Made by a program: the position numbers and the translations under genes. The notes beneath the pieces were generated by a model. It did not search any database. It saw only the letters and a program-made list of their open reading frames with translations, and was not told the origin of the DNA. 64,000 nucleotides of DNA from an uncultured Oscillospiraceae bacterium (GTDB lineage Bacteria; Bacillota; Clostridia; Oscillospirales; Oscillospiraceae): positions 1 to 64,000 of the forward strand of contig CAKTPO010000006.1 of NCBI GenBank assembly GCA_934591845.1, in the 5' to 3' direction. Numbering within the stretch: position 1 is the first letter of the stretch; every line of letters starts with the position of its first letter. Below, piece after piece: positions 41,928-50,844 of the stretch.

Positions 41928-44261
41928 CTAATCCTTTATTTTTTGATCGGCAAAGTGAAGCGTAACGGTTGCGCCCTGCTCTACCTGGGTCCCGCTTTCC
42001 GGTTCCTGGGCAATGGCCGTTACGGCCTGGCCTGTCTCCGGGTTTCCCACGGGCAGAATATACAGCCCCAGTGCGCCTGCCTGAGCGGCAGCCTGGGCTT
42101 TGTTTTTCCCTATAAAGTCCGGTACGGTCACAAGCCGGGGTTCTTCCGGCGGCTCCAGATACAAAAGCACCTGACTTTCTCCCGGCAGGGTCTGACCGGC
42201 CCCAGGGATCTGGCCTAAAACCTGTTCCCCCTCTCCCTGGAAGGCGGCGGTGAGTCCCAACTCTTTCAGCTGCTTTTCCGCTTCCTTTTGGGAAAGCCCT
42301 GTCAGATCCGGCACAAAGATTTGCTGCCCCGGCAGTTCCTCCGGGGTGTAATTCTTGGAAACGCCCAGGTAAGGCAGAATATCCGCCATGATGGCCCCTA
42401 CGGTGGGAGCCGCCATCACGCCCCCTGAAATATAGATCCCGGTGGACCGGGACGGAGTGTCCAAGGCCGCCAATACAATATACTCCGGATTCTCCATAGG
42501 CGCAACCCCCACGAATGAAACAATTTTATCCAGGACTCTGTGGCCGTTTTCGTCGAAAACATCTATTTTTTCGCTGGTTCCGGTCTTTCCACCAATGGAA
42601 AAGCCCGCCACATTGGCATTTTTCGCTGTTCCCTCCGTTACGACTGACCGGATCAGCTGCTGCATGGTCTTGGAAGTCTCCGGAGAAATGGTCTGGCGAA
42701 CCACCGTGGGCTCCTGCTTCAATACCGTATTTCCCCGGCCATCCACCACCTGGGATACCAGATAAGGCTCCAGAAGCCGTCCCCCATTGACAACGGAGGC
42801 AATGGCCCGAACCAGCTGCAAGGGGGTGATCTTGAAGGTCTGCCCAAAGGAGCCGGAGGTCAGACTGGCGGTACCCCATTTGTCCGTATTGGTCACCAGG
42901 GCTTTTTCAAAAAACACACCCTTGCTCTCCCCGGACAGGTCAATGCCGGTTTTTTCCAGAATGCCAAAGGTTTTGACATATTGATAAAACCGCTCCCCGC
43001 CCAGCTTCAAGGCGATGTGGGCAAAGGCCAGGTTGCAGGAGTTTTGCAGGGCCTGGGGAGTCTTTTCCGCCCCGTGGCCGGCGGAGCGCCAGCAGTGGAG
43101 CAGTTGGGATCTGCCCGGAATTTGCTCCGCCCCCCGGCAGTAAAAGGGGGTATCCAGGTCAATGGCCCCGCAGTCCAAGGCTGCCGCCATGGTCAGAACC
43201 TTAAAGGTGGAGCCCGGCTCATAGCCATCGGAGAGCACCCGATTGCGCCACTGTTTGAGCCGGGCCTGGGTCAGGGCTTCTTCATAAGCCTTGGCCCCCC
43301 GGGCATATTCGGGGCTATCCACAGGAAACTGTGTATAACTGTCCTTTTGCGCCTGTAATGCACGGCGGGTCTCCGGGTCGTATATCTGCTGATACTCGTT
43401 GGGGTCAAAGCCTCCCAGGGTGGCCATGGCCAGGATTTCTCCGGTTTTGCAGTTCATCACCAAGCCGAAGGCCCCGTTCTGAACGGCGTACCGGTCTATG
43501 GCGGCCTGAAGCTGTTTTTCAAGACAGGCCTGCACGGTGGTGTCCAAGGTCAGGATCACACTGCATCCCGGTGGGGCGTCGGTGTAATTTTCATAGGAAT
43601 AGGGCATATCCATTTCGTTGTTGCCCTTGGTTGTAATGACCTTTCCGGGTTTTCCGGAAAGAAACCGGTCATAGGCCGCTTCGATTCCCTCGCAGCCCTC
43701 CCCGGAGCTATTGGTAAAGCCAATGACCTGGCTGGCAAGGCTCCCAAAGGGATAGGTCCGCAGTGCCGCCGGTTCTAAGTGGATCCCGGAAATGCCCTGC
43801 TGCTTCATATACGCCCGGATGCGCTGGGCTGTCTCCTGAGACACTCCGGCACCCACCTGCTTATAGCGGCGGCGGGTATCTGACCCCTGCTCCATGATCC
43901 ACCCGGCATCCCGTTCAACCAGCGGCGCTAAAAAAGCGGCCACGTCCTGCAAGTCCGCCTTGGACTGCTTTAACTCATTGGGGTTCAGATAAACATGCTC
44001 CACCCCTTGGGAGGAGGCCAGAATATTCATATTCCGGTCGTAAATCAGCCCCCGGTCGGAAGCTGCCGCCGTAGAGCGGGTCTGATTGTTCAAAGCCTTG
44101 GCGGAATAATAGTCAAAATCCCGCACCATCAACCCATATAGCCGGGCCGCCACCGGAAGAAACATCAGAAACCCCAGAATCAGGGCCGTGAGCCGGATCC
44201 GCAGGTGCTGGAAGCTATCCATCCGGGTCCGGCGGTAGACCTTCTTGCCGCTGCTTCCCAT
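41928..44261 (-). CDS. Class B penicillin-binding protein with two PASTA domains
   Basis: 777-aa septal transpeptidase. It has a short basic cytoplasmic tail, one membrane segment (LTALILGFLMFLPVAARLYG), a PBP dimer domain, and a transpeptidase domain with EPGSTFKV (SxxK), NSCN (SxN) and GGKTGTS (KTG). Two PASTA domains close the chain (VPDLTGLSQKEAEKQLKELG; VPDFIGKNKAQAAAQAGALG). It corresponds to the pbpB/spoVD position of the dcw cluster; two PASTA domains favour the vegetative PbpB type. ATG 44261 lies eight bases after GGAAGG; ATG 44267 is an alternative. Confidence 0.93.
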   Translation of the reverse strand: MGSSGKKVYRRTRMDSFQHLRIRLTALILGFLMFLPVAARLYGLMVRDFDYYSAKALNNQTRSTAAASDRGLIYDRNMNILASSQGVEHVYLNPNELKQSKADLQDVAAFLAPLVERDAGWIMEQGSDTRRRYKQVGAGVSQETAQRIRAYMKQQGISGIHLEPAALRTYPFGSLASQVIGFTNSSGEGCEGIEAAYDRFLSGKPGKVITTKGNNEMDMPYSYENYTDAPPGCSVILTLDTTVQACLEKQLQAAIDRYAVQNGAFGLVMNCKTGEILAMATLGGFDPNEYQQIYDPETRRALQAQKDSYTQFPVDSPEYARGAKAYEEALTQARLKQWRNRVLSDGYEPGSTFKVLTMAAALDCGAIDLDTPFYCRGAEQIPGRSQLLHCWRSAGHGAEKTPQALQNSCNLAFAHIALKLGGERFYQYVKTFGILEKTGIDLSGESKGVFFEKALVTNTDKWGTASLTSGSFGQTFKITPLQLVRAIASVVNGGRLLEPYLVSQVVDGRGNTVLKQEPTVVRQTISPETSKTMQQLIRSVVTEGTAKNANVAGFSIGGKTGTSEKIDVFDENGHRVLDKIVSFVGVAPMENPEYIVLAALDTPSRSTGIYISGGVMAAPTVGAIMADILPYLGVSKNYTPEELPGQQIFVPDLTGLSQKEAEKQLKELGLTAAFQGEGEQVLGQIPGAGQTLPGESQVLLYLEPPEEPRLVTVPDFIGKNKAQAAAQAGALGLYILPVGNPETGQAVTAIAQEPESGTQVEQGATVTLHFADQKIKD

Positions 44262-44291
44262 ACCCATCCCCTTCCGGCAGCCTTTTGACTG

Positions 44292-44322
44292 AAAAGGGCG
44301 GCAAGGGAACCCCTCGCCGCCC
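44292..44322 (-). terminator. Terminator-like hairpin between ftsL and the PBP gene
   Basis: Minus strand GGGCGGC and GCCGCCC form a 7-bp GC stem around a 13-base loop and are followed by TTTTC. It may reduce transcription into the rest of the dcw cluster. Confidence 0.55.
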
Positions 44323-44363
44323 ATTTGCAGCTACCGTTTTCAGGATATGTGCGCTCCTTGGGA

Positions 44364-44849
44364 TTATTCCACCGGAGCCTCCGTCGGGGCCAAAAGCCCC
44401 GAAATAAACCAAACAACATTCTCCCAGGCACTTGGTTCCCCCTTGTGTTCCGGAACCGTTACCCGGATGCTTGCCTGGGCCGCCTCTGTCTGGGGGATCA
44501 TCCCTAATTCCTCCGCCCGTTTTTTCACCGTTTCCAGGTTCAGGGATGTGCGGTAAGCGTGTTCCAGGCGGGCGTTTTCCCGCTTTAACTCCGACAAGGT
44601 TTCCTCGGCGGCGTTGTAGCCCGTCATACAGGCACTCAGACGAATGCCGCCTACCACCAGGGCCACCAGGATGCACACCGCCAGGGCAATGCCCCCAACG
44701 GCCACCGGGTCTATGTATACTTTCCGTTCCCGGGTGGTTTTCACCGAGGGAAGCAGGGGCCTTTTGGGCTCGTTTCTTTTCTTGACCTTTACTTCACTGC
44801 CGTAGACATAGAACTGGCCAACATATTGAATTACCGGTTTTTGGTCCAT
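44364..44849 (-). CDS. ftsL: FtsL-like septum protein
   Basis: 161-aa single-pass protein: a basic cytoplasmic head of about 48 residues, a membrane segment (VGGIALAVCILVALVVGGIR), then a coiled coil (AAEETLSELKRENARLEHAY) and a short tail. Sequence similarity is low, as usual for FtsL, but topology, size and place between rsmH and the septal PBP gene fit FtsL, which couples the PBP/FtsW pair to the divisome. Confidence 0.78.
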   Translation of the reverse strand: MDQKPVIQYVGQFYVYGSEVKVKKRNEPKRPLLPSVKTTRERKVYIDPVAVGGIALAVCILVALVVGGIRLSACMTGYNAAEETLSELKRENARLEHAYRTSLNLETVKKRAEELGMIPQTEAAQASIRVTVPEHKGEPSAWENVVWFISGLLAPTEAPVE

Positions 44850-44867
44850 GTTTCCTCCCTCCGGCGC

Positions 44868-45803
44868 TTACAGCTTCTCGCAGACCCGAAGCTTGGCGCT
44901 TCTGGCTCTGGGATTCTGGTCCAATTCTTCTTCCCCGGATACGATGGGCTTCCGGGTCAGCAGCTTCACCTGGGGCTTTCTGCCGCAGACACATACCGGA
45001 AACTCCGGCGGGCAGATGCAGCCCTTGGCCCCGGCGGCCATGGCACTTTTGACGATCCGGTCTTCCAGGGAGTGGAAGGTGATGACCGCCAATCGTCCCC
45101 CGGGGTTCAGCTTGGGGATCATGGTTTCCATAGCCTTGGAAACGGAATTCAATTCGTCATTCACCGCAATGCGGATGGCCTGAAAGCTGCGCTTTGCCGG
45201 GTGCTGCTTTTCCCGCAGAGCTGCCGCAGGCATAGCCGAGCGGATCACATCTACCAGTTCTAAGGTAGTCTCAATAGGGGCGGTCTCTCGCCGTCTGACA
45301 ATGGCCGAAGCGATGGCCGGGGCGTAGCGCTCCTCGCCGTAGTCATAGAGAATACGCTTGAGCTCCTCCTGGGGCCAGGTGTTCACCACGGTGTAGGCCG
45401 TTAATGCGTCTCCTGAATCCATGCGCATGTCCAAAGGGGCATCGGCCATGTAGGAAAAGCCCCGGGCCCCGTCATCCAGCTGGGGGGAGGACACACCCAA
45501 GTCCAGCAGAATGCCGTCTACACCGGGAATGCCCAGTTCTTCCAGGACCTGGGTCATGCGGCAAAAATTAGAATGAACCAGGGTCACCCGGTCTCCAAAG
45601 GGCTCCAGCCGCTTTCCCGCCGCCGCCAGAGCCACCGGGTCCCGGTCAATGCCGATGAGCCGACCGGTGGTCAGCTTTTCCGCGATATGATAGGAGTGGC
45701 CGCCACCGCCCAGGGTGCCGTCCACGTAAATTCCGTCAGGCCTGATATTCAGGGCCTCAATGCACTCGTCCAGGAGGACGGATACGTGATGAAATTCGCT
45801 CAT
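44868..45803 (-). CDS. rsmH: 16S rRNA (cytosine1402-N4)-methyltransferase
   Basis: 311-aa RsmH (MraW). It methylates N4 of C1402 in the ribosomal P site. It shows HVSVLLDECIEALNIRPDGI, the SAM loop VDGTLGGGGHSYHIAEKL, and DGILLDLGVSSPQLDDGARG. The start overlaps the mraZ stop by four bases. Its partner RsmI, which adds the 2'-O-methyl group on the same base, is encoded about 4 kb away at 49852. Confidence 0.98.
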   Translation of the reverse strand: MSEFHHVSVLLDECIEALNIRPDGIYVDGTLGGGGHSYHIAEKLTTGRLIGIDRDPVALAAAGKRLEPFGDRVTLVHSNFCRMTQVLEELGIPGVDGILLDLGVSSPQLDDGARGFSYMADAPLDMRMDSGDALTAYTVVNTWPQEELKRILYDYGEERYAPAIASAIVRRRETAPIETTLELVDVIRSAMPAAALREKQHPAKRSFQAIRIAVNDELNSVSKAMETMIPKLNPGGRLAVITFHSLEDRIVKSAMAAGAKGCICPPEFPVCVCGRKPQVKLLTRKPIVSGEEELDQNPRARSAKLRVCEKL

Positions 45804-46228
45804 AGTCCGATTGCCTCCAAGGATGCCAGAAGTTTTTCGGGGCTGAGGTTTTCCTGCTCAAAGGTCTGGAATTCCTCTGCATCCCAGATTTCCGCCTGAC
45901 CGGCCCGGCCCACGATCATGATTTCCCGGTCGATCCCGGCGTAGTTCAGTAGAAAAGGGGTCAGGCCCACCCGGGACTGCTTATCCGGGGTACACTCTGC
46001 CGCATTCATAAAAATCAGGCTGGTGGCCCCTGCCCGCTGGGACAGGCTCAGGGCGTTAAAATTATCGCTGAGTCGCTGCCACTCCTGGGCGGTATACACC
46101 GTAAGACAGCGATGGCCGCAGTTAACACCCAAGGTCACATAGAAGGTCTCCCCCAGCTCCGCTCTCAGCTTCGCCGGAACCACCAGACGGTTTTTGTCAT
46201 CCATCCGTGCCGCGTATTTCCCGATCAC
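45800..46228 (-). CDS. mraZ: Transcriptional regulator MraZ
   Basis: 142-aa MraZ with two SpoVT/AbrB-like halves (IGKYAARMDDKNRLVVPAKL; DKQSRVGLTPFLLNYAGID). It controls its own dcw operon. The GTG at 46228 is chosen since it gives the family length and follows GGGGGTGAG; ATG codons upstream in frame lie in the promoter region. First gene of the dcw cluster. Confidence 0.95.
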   Translation of the reverse strand: MIGKYAARMDDKNRLVVPAKLRAELGETFYVTLGVNCGHRCLTVYTAQEWQRLSDNFNALSLSQRAGATSLIFMNAAECTPDKQSRVGLTPFLLNYAGIDREIMIVGRAGQAEIWDAEEFQTFEQENLSPEKLLASLEAIGL

Positions 46229-46230
46229 TG

Positions 46231-46308
46231 TCTCACCCCCGTTTCCTCCACAGTCTACCACTTTGCTCCATTTTTCAATAGTATACCCCCATCCCGGAAA
46301 AAAATCAA
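46231..46308 (-). promoter_or_regulatory. dcw promoter with MraZ-type direct repeats
   Basis: Minus strand TTGATT (46303-46308), 17-base spacer, TATACT (46280-46285). Downstream, GTGGTAGACT, GTGGAGGAAA and CGGGGGTGAG place TGG-type cores 10 bases apart, like the direct repeats bound by MraZ in other bacteria. The last one overlaps the mraZ ribosome binding site. Confidence 0.7.
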
Positions 46309-46426
46309 TCACTATTTGGGAGATTCTCTGGGTTTCGGCGTAAAAATCCTATTTTTTATCGGGATATTAAAACATGTGTTCGGTTAAAACGCAAAAATGC
46401 AGCCCTTCTCCCTGCCGGTCCGGCCC

Positions 46427-48751
46427 TTACAGGCCAAACCGGACGGCTCCATCTTCCATCTTCAGGCGCACTCTGCCGGGCTTTTTGGTGCATCGCAGCA
46501 GATACACCGCCAGCGCATCCTCCACTTCCCGCTGAATAAGCCGCCGCAGCTGCCGGGCACCATCCTGGCCCTGGCAGCGTTCCGCCAAGGCCTCAGCCAG
46601 GCTCCCGGGGAGCACCAGCTGGACACCGGCTCCGGCACTGCGGCGCTGCAAATCCCGGAGATATTTCTGGGCAATGGCCTCCATGGTTCCCTTCCCCAAT
46701 GCCTCAAAATACACCGTACCGTCCAGCCGTCCCAAAAATTCCGGCGTAAACCGCTCCTGCAAAGCCTTGGCAAACTGCCCCTGTTTGCCCTGAGCGCAGA
46801 AGCCCAGGCCCTCCCCCTTGTTTTCTCCGCCTACATTGGAGGTCATAATGACAATGGTATTCTTAAAGCTCACCACCCGGCCTGTGGAATCCGTCAGCTC
46901 TCCCTCCTCCATGATTTGCAGCAGCAGCCCCAACACCTCCGGGTGGGCCTTTTCCAGCTCATCCAGCAGCACCAGAGAATAGGGCCGTCTGCGGACTGCT
47001 TCCGTCAGCTTGCCGCCCTCGTCGTAGCCGATATACCCGGGAGGGGCCCCGATCAGCCGGGATACGGAGTGCCGCTCCATATACTCCGTCATATCCAGCC
47101 GCAGCATGGCCTCCCGGCTGCCATAGACCTCCTCTGCCAGAGCCCGACACAGCTCCGTTTTACCCACGCCCGTGGGCCCTGCGAACAGCAGACAGGCTAT
47201 GGGCCGTCTGGCATCCCGCAGACCGGAAAAGCCCCGGCGCACCGCTTCCGCCGCCTCCCGGACGGCCTTGGGCTGGCCCATCACATGGGACGACAACAGC
47301 CCTTCCAGCCCCAGCAGCCGCTCCCGCTCCTGGGCCGTCAGCCGTCCTACGGGAATGCCGGTTCTGGCGGAGACCACCCAGGCAATGTCCGCCGCCGTCA
47401 CCGCCCGGCTCCGTTTTCCGTCGGCACTGCGCTCCATCAGGCCCTGCACCTTATCCCGCAGTTCCGCCGCCCGTTCAAACCGGCGCTCCCGCACCGCCTC
47501 GTGAAGCTCCTCCTCCAACGCCTTTCTTGCAGAGGAAGCCCGAACGCAGCACACATCCTCCATTTTCGCCCGGGCGGCCCCCTCGTCCAAAAGGTCAATG
47601 GCCTTATCCGGCAGATACAGGTCCGGCAGATACCGGACAGACAGCCGCACCGCTTCCGCCAGTGCCTCCTCGGAAATCCGCAGCCGGTGATGCCGTTCCA
47701 GCCCTGGCTTCAATGCCTTTAGAATTTCCAGGGTGGTTTCCCGGTCCGGCTCCTCCACCGCCACAGGCCGGAACCGCCGCTCCAAAGCCGCATCCTTTTC
47801 AATATACTTCCGGTATTCCTCCCGGGTGGTGGCCCCCACCATTTGCAGCTCCCCCCGACCCAGGGCGGGCTTTAGAATATTGGCCGCATCGATGGCCCCC
47901 TCTGCCGCACCGGCGCCGACGATGGTGTGCATTTCATCCACAAACAAAATCACATCCCCACTGCGGCGAATTTCTGACAACACATCCCGCAACCGCTCTT
48001 CAAACTCCCCCCGGTATTTGGTACCCGCCACCAAACTTGCCATGTTCAGGCTGTAGAGCCGCTTTTCCTTCAGCTGAGGCGGCACACTGCCCAGGGCCAT
48101 CCGCTGGGCCAGCCCCTCGGCAATGGCGGTCTTTCCCACCCCCGGCTCTCCGATCAAGGCCGGATTGTTTTTGTTCTTCCGGCAAAGAATGCCGATGACC
48201 GTATCGATTTCCCGGTCCCGGCCGATCACCGGCTCCATGGTCACGGCTTTCTGCACCAGATCCTCACTGAATTGCTCCAACAGTTTCGTGGTAGTCCCCT
48301 CCTTTTTCCCGTTCCGCCTTTGGGGAACGTCAAACAGATATTGCAGCGTATGGGTGAATAAGGTATCCGAATCCACGCCGCAGGTTTTCAGCAGCAGCCC
48401 TGCCCCGCTGTGTTCTGCCCGGGCCACCGCCAGCAGTACATGGGCAGGCTCTACCTGCCGCTTTCCCTGCTGCCGGGCTTCCCGGCTGGCCAGTCTTAAA
48501 ATGGTTCTTGCCTCCGGGGTAAAGCCCTGGGGCAGAGGCAGCTCCGGTTTTCCCACCCCGTAGAGAAGCCTTGTCAGCTCCCGCAGAAACTCCGGCTCGA
48601 TGCCCAGGCTTCGCAGCAGCTGGGCCGTTCCCCCAGGAGCCTGACACAGGGCCAGCAGCAGATGTACCGAGCCCACATAGCTGTGGCCCAAACGCCGTGC
48701 CTCCCCGCCGGAGCGCCGGATGAGTTCCTGGGCCTGGGTATGGTAACGCAT
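46427..48751 (-). CDS. clpC: ClpC-type AAA+ unfoldase
   Basis: 774-aa Clp ATPase: an N-domain with two repeats (residues 1-140), AAA module 1 with [17 protein letters not shown], a short middle region with a UVR-like motif ([19 protein letters not shown]), and AAA module 2 with [17 protein letters not shown]. The [14 protein letters not shown] loop and the ENKGEGLGF segment near the ClpP-contact region are visible. It would feed proteins to ClpP. No ctsR, mcsA or mcsB gene is beside it, so it is not in the classic clpC operon. No clear promoter was found. Confidence 0.9.
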   Translation of the reverse strand: MRYHTQAQELIRRSGGEARRLGHSYVGSVHLLLALCQAPGGTAQLLRSLGIEPEFLRELTRLLYGVGKPELPLPQGFTPEARTILRLASREARQQGKRQVEPAHVLLAVARAEHSGAGLLLKTCGVDSDTLFTHTLQYLFDVPQRRNGKKEGTTTKLLEQFSEDLVQKAVTMEPVIGRDREIDTVIGILCRKNKNNPALIGEPGVGKTAIAEGLAQRMALGSVPPQLKEKRLYSLNMASLVAGTKYRGEFEERLRDVLSEIRRSGDVILFVDEMHTIVGAGAAEGAIDAANILKPALGRGELQMVGATTREEYRKYIEKDAALERRFRPVAVEEPDRETTLEILKALKPGLERHHRLRISEEALAEAVRLSVRYLPDLYLPDKAIDLLDEGAARAKMEDVCCVRASSARKALEEELHEAVRERRFERAAELRDKVQGLMERSADGKRSRAVTAADIAWVVSARTGIPVGRLTAQERERLLGLEGLLSSHVMGQPKAVREAAEAVRRGFSGLRDARRPIACLLFAGPTGVGKTELCRALAEEVYGSREAMLRLDMTEYMERHSVSRLIGAPPGYIGYDEGGKLTEAVRRRPYSLVLLDELEKAHPEVLGLLLQIMEEGELTDSTGRVVSFKNTIVIMTSNVGGENKGEGLGFCAQGKQGQFAKALQERFTPEFLGRLDGTVYFEALGKGTMEAIAQKYLRDLQRRSAGAGVQLVLPGSLAEALAERCQGQDGARQLRRLIQREVEDALAVYLLRCTKKPGRVRLKMEDGAVRFGL

Positions 48752-48829
48752 GGAATCCCCCCTTTTGAGGGCATTTTCGCCAGGGAAAAGCGGAAATATA
48801 CGGAAATGAAAATTTTACGAAAAAAGGAA

Positions 48830-48857
48830 TTGCTTTTTTCCGAATCCATGCTAGAAT
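48830..48857 (+). promoter_or_regulatory. Ferredoxin promoter
   Basis: TTGCTT (48830-48835), 16-base spacer, TAGAAT (48852-48857). AGGAGG follows at 48898-48903 before the ATG. Confidence 0.65.
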
Positions 48858-48909
48858 AGTCTTGCATTGTAACAGATGCATACTCGAAAAATGATAGGAG
48901 GTATTTTCC

Positions 48910-49080
48910 ATGGCTTACACGATTACCGATTCTTGCGTGAAGTGCGGTTCCTGCGCTGAGCAGTGCCCCGTTGAGGCTATTTCCGAGGGCGAGGACAAGT
49001 ACGTCATCAACGCTGATGTTTGCGTCAGCTGCGGTTCCTGCGCTGAGCAGTGCCCCGTTGAAGCGATCGAGGAAGGCTAA
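48910..49080 (+). CDS. 2[4Fe-4S] ferredoxin
   Basis: 56-aa clostridial-type ferredoxin (MAYTITDSCVKCGSCAEQCP at the start). Two CxxCxxCxxxCP motifs, CVKCGSCAEQCP and CVSCGSCAEQCP, bind two 4Fe-4S clusters, so it carries electrons at low potential. The two halves share an identical 32-base stretch at DNA level (48943-48974 and 49030-49061), so the internal duplication is unusually well kept. AGGAGG precedes the ATG and a terminator follows. Confidence 0.97.
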   Translation: MAYTITDSCVKCGSCAEQCPVEAISEGEDKYVINADVCVSCGSCAEQCPVEAIEEG

Positions 49081-49096
49081 TTCTTCGGAACACACT

Positions 49097-49129
49097 CGGC
49101 CTGCGCTGTTTTGGCGCAGGCCGGTTTTT
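49097..49129 (+). terminator. Ferredoxin terminator
   Basis: 10-bp stem cggcctgcgc/gcgcaggccg with a seven-base loop, then GTTTTTA. Confidence 0.92.
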
Positions 49130-49143
49130 ATAGGGAGGTACCC

Positions 49144-49836
49144 TTGGAAACACTGTTAAACGGCTTTACCTTGGATATTCCCCAGGGTTGTTTTCCCCTA
49201 AGCACCGACTCCATGGTGCTGTCCTGGTTTACCCGACTTCCTAAAAATGCCCGGGTGCTGGACCTGGGCTCCGGCTGCGGCACCCTGGGGCTGCTGCTGT
49301 GCGCCCGGGATGCAGGCTGCCACGTGACCGGTCTGGAACTGACTGAGCTAGCCCACTTGGCTGCCCAGGAAAACATCGAGCGGAACGGCCTGGGCCACCG
49401 CATGGAAAGTATATGTGCAGACCTACGGCAAGTTCCCTCCCTGCTTCCGGCAGGAAGTTTTTCTACCGTGGTCAGCAATCCTCCCTATTTTTCCGGCGGC
49501 CCCGCCGCCCAGCGGACCCCTGTGGCCCGGCGGGAAGATCAATGCGCCATGGATGCCCTGCTGCACAGTGCCGCCTGGGCCTTAAAATTCGGCGGCGACC
49601 TGTTTCTGGTCCACAAGCCGGAACGGCTGGGAGAGATCCTTTCTCTGGGCGGCAAATACCGGTTGGAGGGAAAGCAGCTGTGCCTGGTGCGGCACCGGCC
49701 CGACGCCCCCATTTCCATGATTTTGCTGCAACTGCGAAAAGGGGCCAAACCGGGGCTGACCATCCGGGAGCTGACTTTGGGCGACAACACCGGCGCACCT
49801 ACGGAAGAATACAAAACCATCTATCATCTGATATAA
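49144..49836 (+). CDS. tRNA1(Val) adenine-N6 methyltransferase family (TrmN6/YfiC-like)
   Basis: 230-aa class I methyltransferase. SAM loop VLDLGSGCGTLGLLLCARD near residues 37-55 and the N6-adenine catalytic motif SNPPYF near residue 118. In E. coli the homologue methylates A37 of tRNA-Val. The TTG at 49144 follows GGGAGG by five bases, and the open frame before it runs through the ferredoxin terminator. rsmI starts 15 bases after its stop, a common pairing in Firmicutes. Confidence 0.88.
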   Translation: METLLNGFTLDIPQGCFPLSTDSMVLSWFTRLPKNARVLDLGSGCGTLGLLLCARDAGCHVTGLELTELAHLAAQENIERNGLGHRMESICADLRQVPSLLPAGSFSTVVSNPPYFSGGPAAQRTPVARREDQCAMDALLHSAAWALKFGGDLFLVHKPERLGEILSLGGKYRLEGKQLCLVRHRPDAPISMILLQLRKGAKPGLTIRELTLGDNTGAPTEEYKTIYHLI

Positions 49837-49851
49837 AACAAGGAGGCCTCT

Positions 49852-50685
49852 ATGGCTGGAATGCTTTACCTCGTCCCCACCCCCATCGGCAATCTGGGAG
49901 ACATTTCCAAACGTGCCCGGGAAACTCTGGAACATGCGGACTTTATCGCCGCGGAGGACACCCGGGTGAGCCTAAAGCTTCTGAATCACCTGGAACTGAA
50001 AAAGCCCCTGGTGAGCTACTATGAGCATAACAAATCCTTCAAAGGCGACAAGATTTTAGACAGAATTCTGTCAGGAGAGACCTGCGCCCTGGTTTCCGAT
50101 GCCGGAAGCCCTGCCATCTCTGACCCGGGAGAGGACCTGGTGAAGCAGTGCGCCGCCGCGGGCATTACGGTCTGCGCCATCCCCGGCCCCTGCGCCGCCA
50201 TCACCGCCCTGAGCATTTCCGGCCAATCTACCGGCCGGTTCTGCTTTGAGGGCTTTCTGTCCACCGCGAAAAAAAGCCGCCGGGAACACCTGGACAGCTT
50301 AAAGGGCGAGCAGCGGACCATGATTTTCTACGAAGCCCCCCACAAGCTGCTAAACACCCTACAGGATATGGCAGAGGTCTTTGGCCCTGACCGGCCCATC
50401 AGCCTTTGCCGGGAGCTGACCAAGCTCCACGAGGAAGTGGTCCGGACCACCCTGGGAGAAGCCATCACCAAATACACCGAAACCGCCCCCAAGGGCGAAT
50501 TCGTCCTGATCCTGGCCGGTGCCCCGGAGGAGGTCAAAGAAGCCCCCTCCGAAGCCGATGCCGCCGCCCGGGTAAAAGCGCTGCTTTCCCAAGGCCTTTC
50601 CCGCAAGGATGCGGTAAAACAGACCGCCACAGAACTGGGGCTGCCGAAGAACACGGTTTACGCCCTGGCGCTGGAAGAGGATTGA
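49852..50685 (+). CDS. rsmI: 16S rRNA (cytidine1402-2'-O)-methyltransferase
   Basis: 277-aa RsmI. It shows LYLVPTPIGNLGDISKRARE, AAEDTRVSLKLLNHLEL, VSDAGSPAISDPG and GPCAAITALSISG, all family marks. It adds the 2'-O-methyl on C1402, the base whose N4 is methylated by RsmH. AAGGAGG precedes the ATG. Its C-terminal coding end (KQTATELGLPKNTVYALALE) reappears in degenerate form at 53611-53663. Confidence 0.97.
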   Translation: MAGMLYLVPTPIGNLGDISKRARETLEHADFIAAEDTRVSLKLLNHLELKKPLVSYYEHNKSFKGDKILDRILSGETCALVSDAGSPAISDPGEDLVKQCAAAGITVCAIPGPCAAITALSISGQSTGRFCFEGFLSTAKKSRREHLDSLKGEQRTMIFYEAPHKLLNTLQDMAEVFGPDRPISLCRELTKLHEEVVRTTLGEAITKYTETAPKGEFVLILAGAPEEVKEAPSEADAAARVKALLSQGLSRKDAVKQTATELGLPKNTVYALALEED

Positions 50686-50757
50686 TCCCTGCACGCCATC
50701 CGGGACCCCTGCTTGCAATTCTGCTTCGCATCGCTCCGTTTCCAGTTGTAAAAGAAA

Positions 50758-50808
50758 GGCTCACACCGGCCAAGGATACCGTGGTATCCGGCCCGTGTGA
50801 GCCCTTTT
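50758..50808. terminator. Long bidirectional terminator
   Basis: ggctcacac (50758-50766) pairs with gtgtgagcc (50795-50803), with further pairs ggcc/ggcc and ggatacc/ggtatcc inside, then CTTTTG. It lies between convergent rsmI and the lipoprotein gene. Confidence 0.88.
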
Positions 50809-50844
50809 GTTTCCTGCAAATCAAACTGCTCCCGTGATTTTCGG

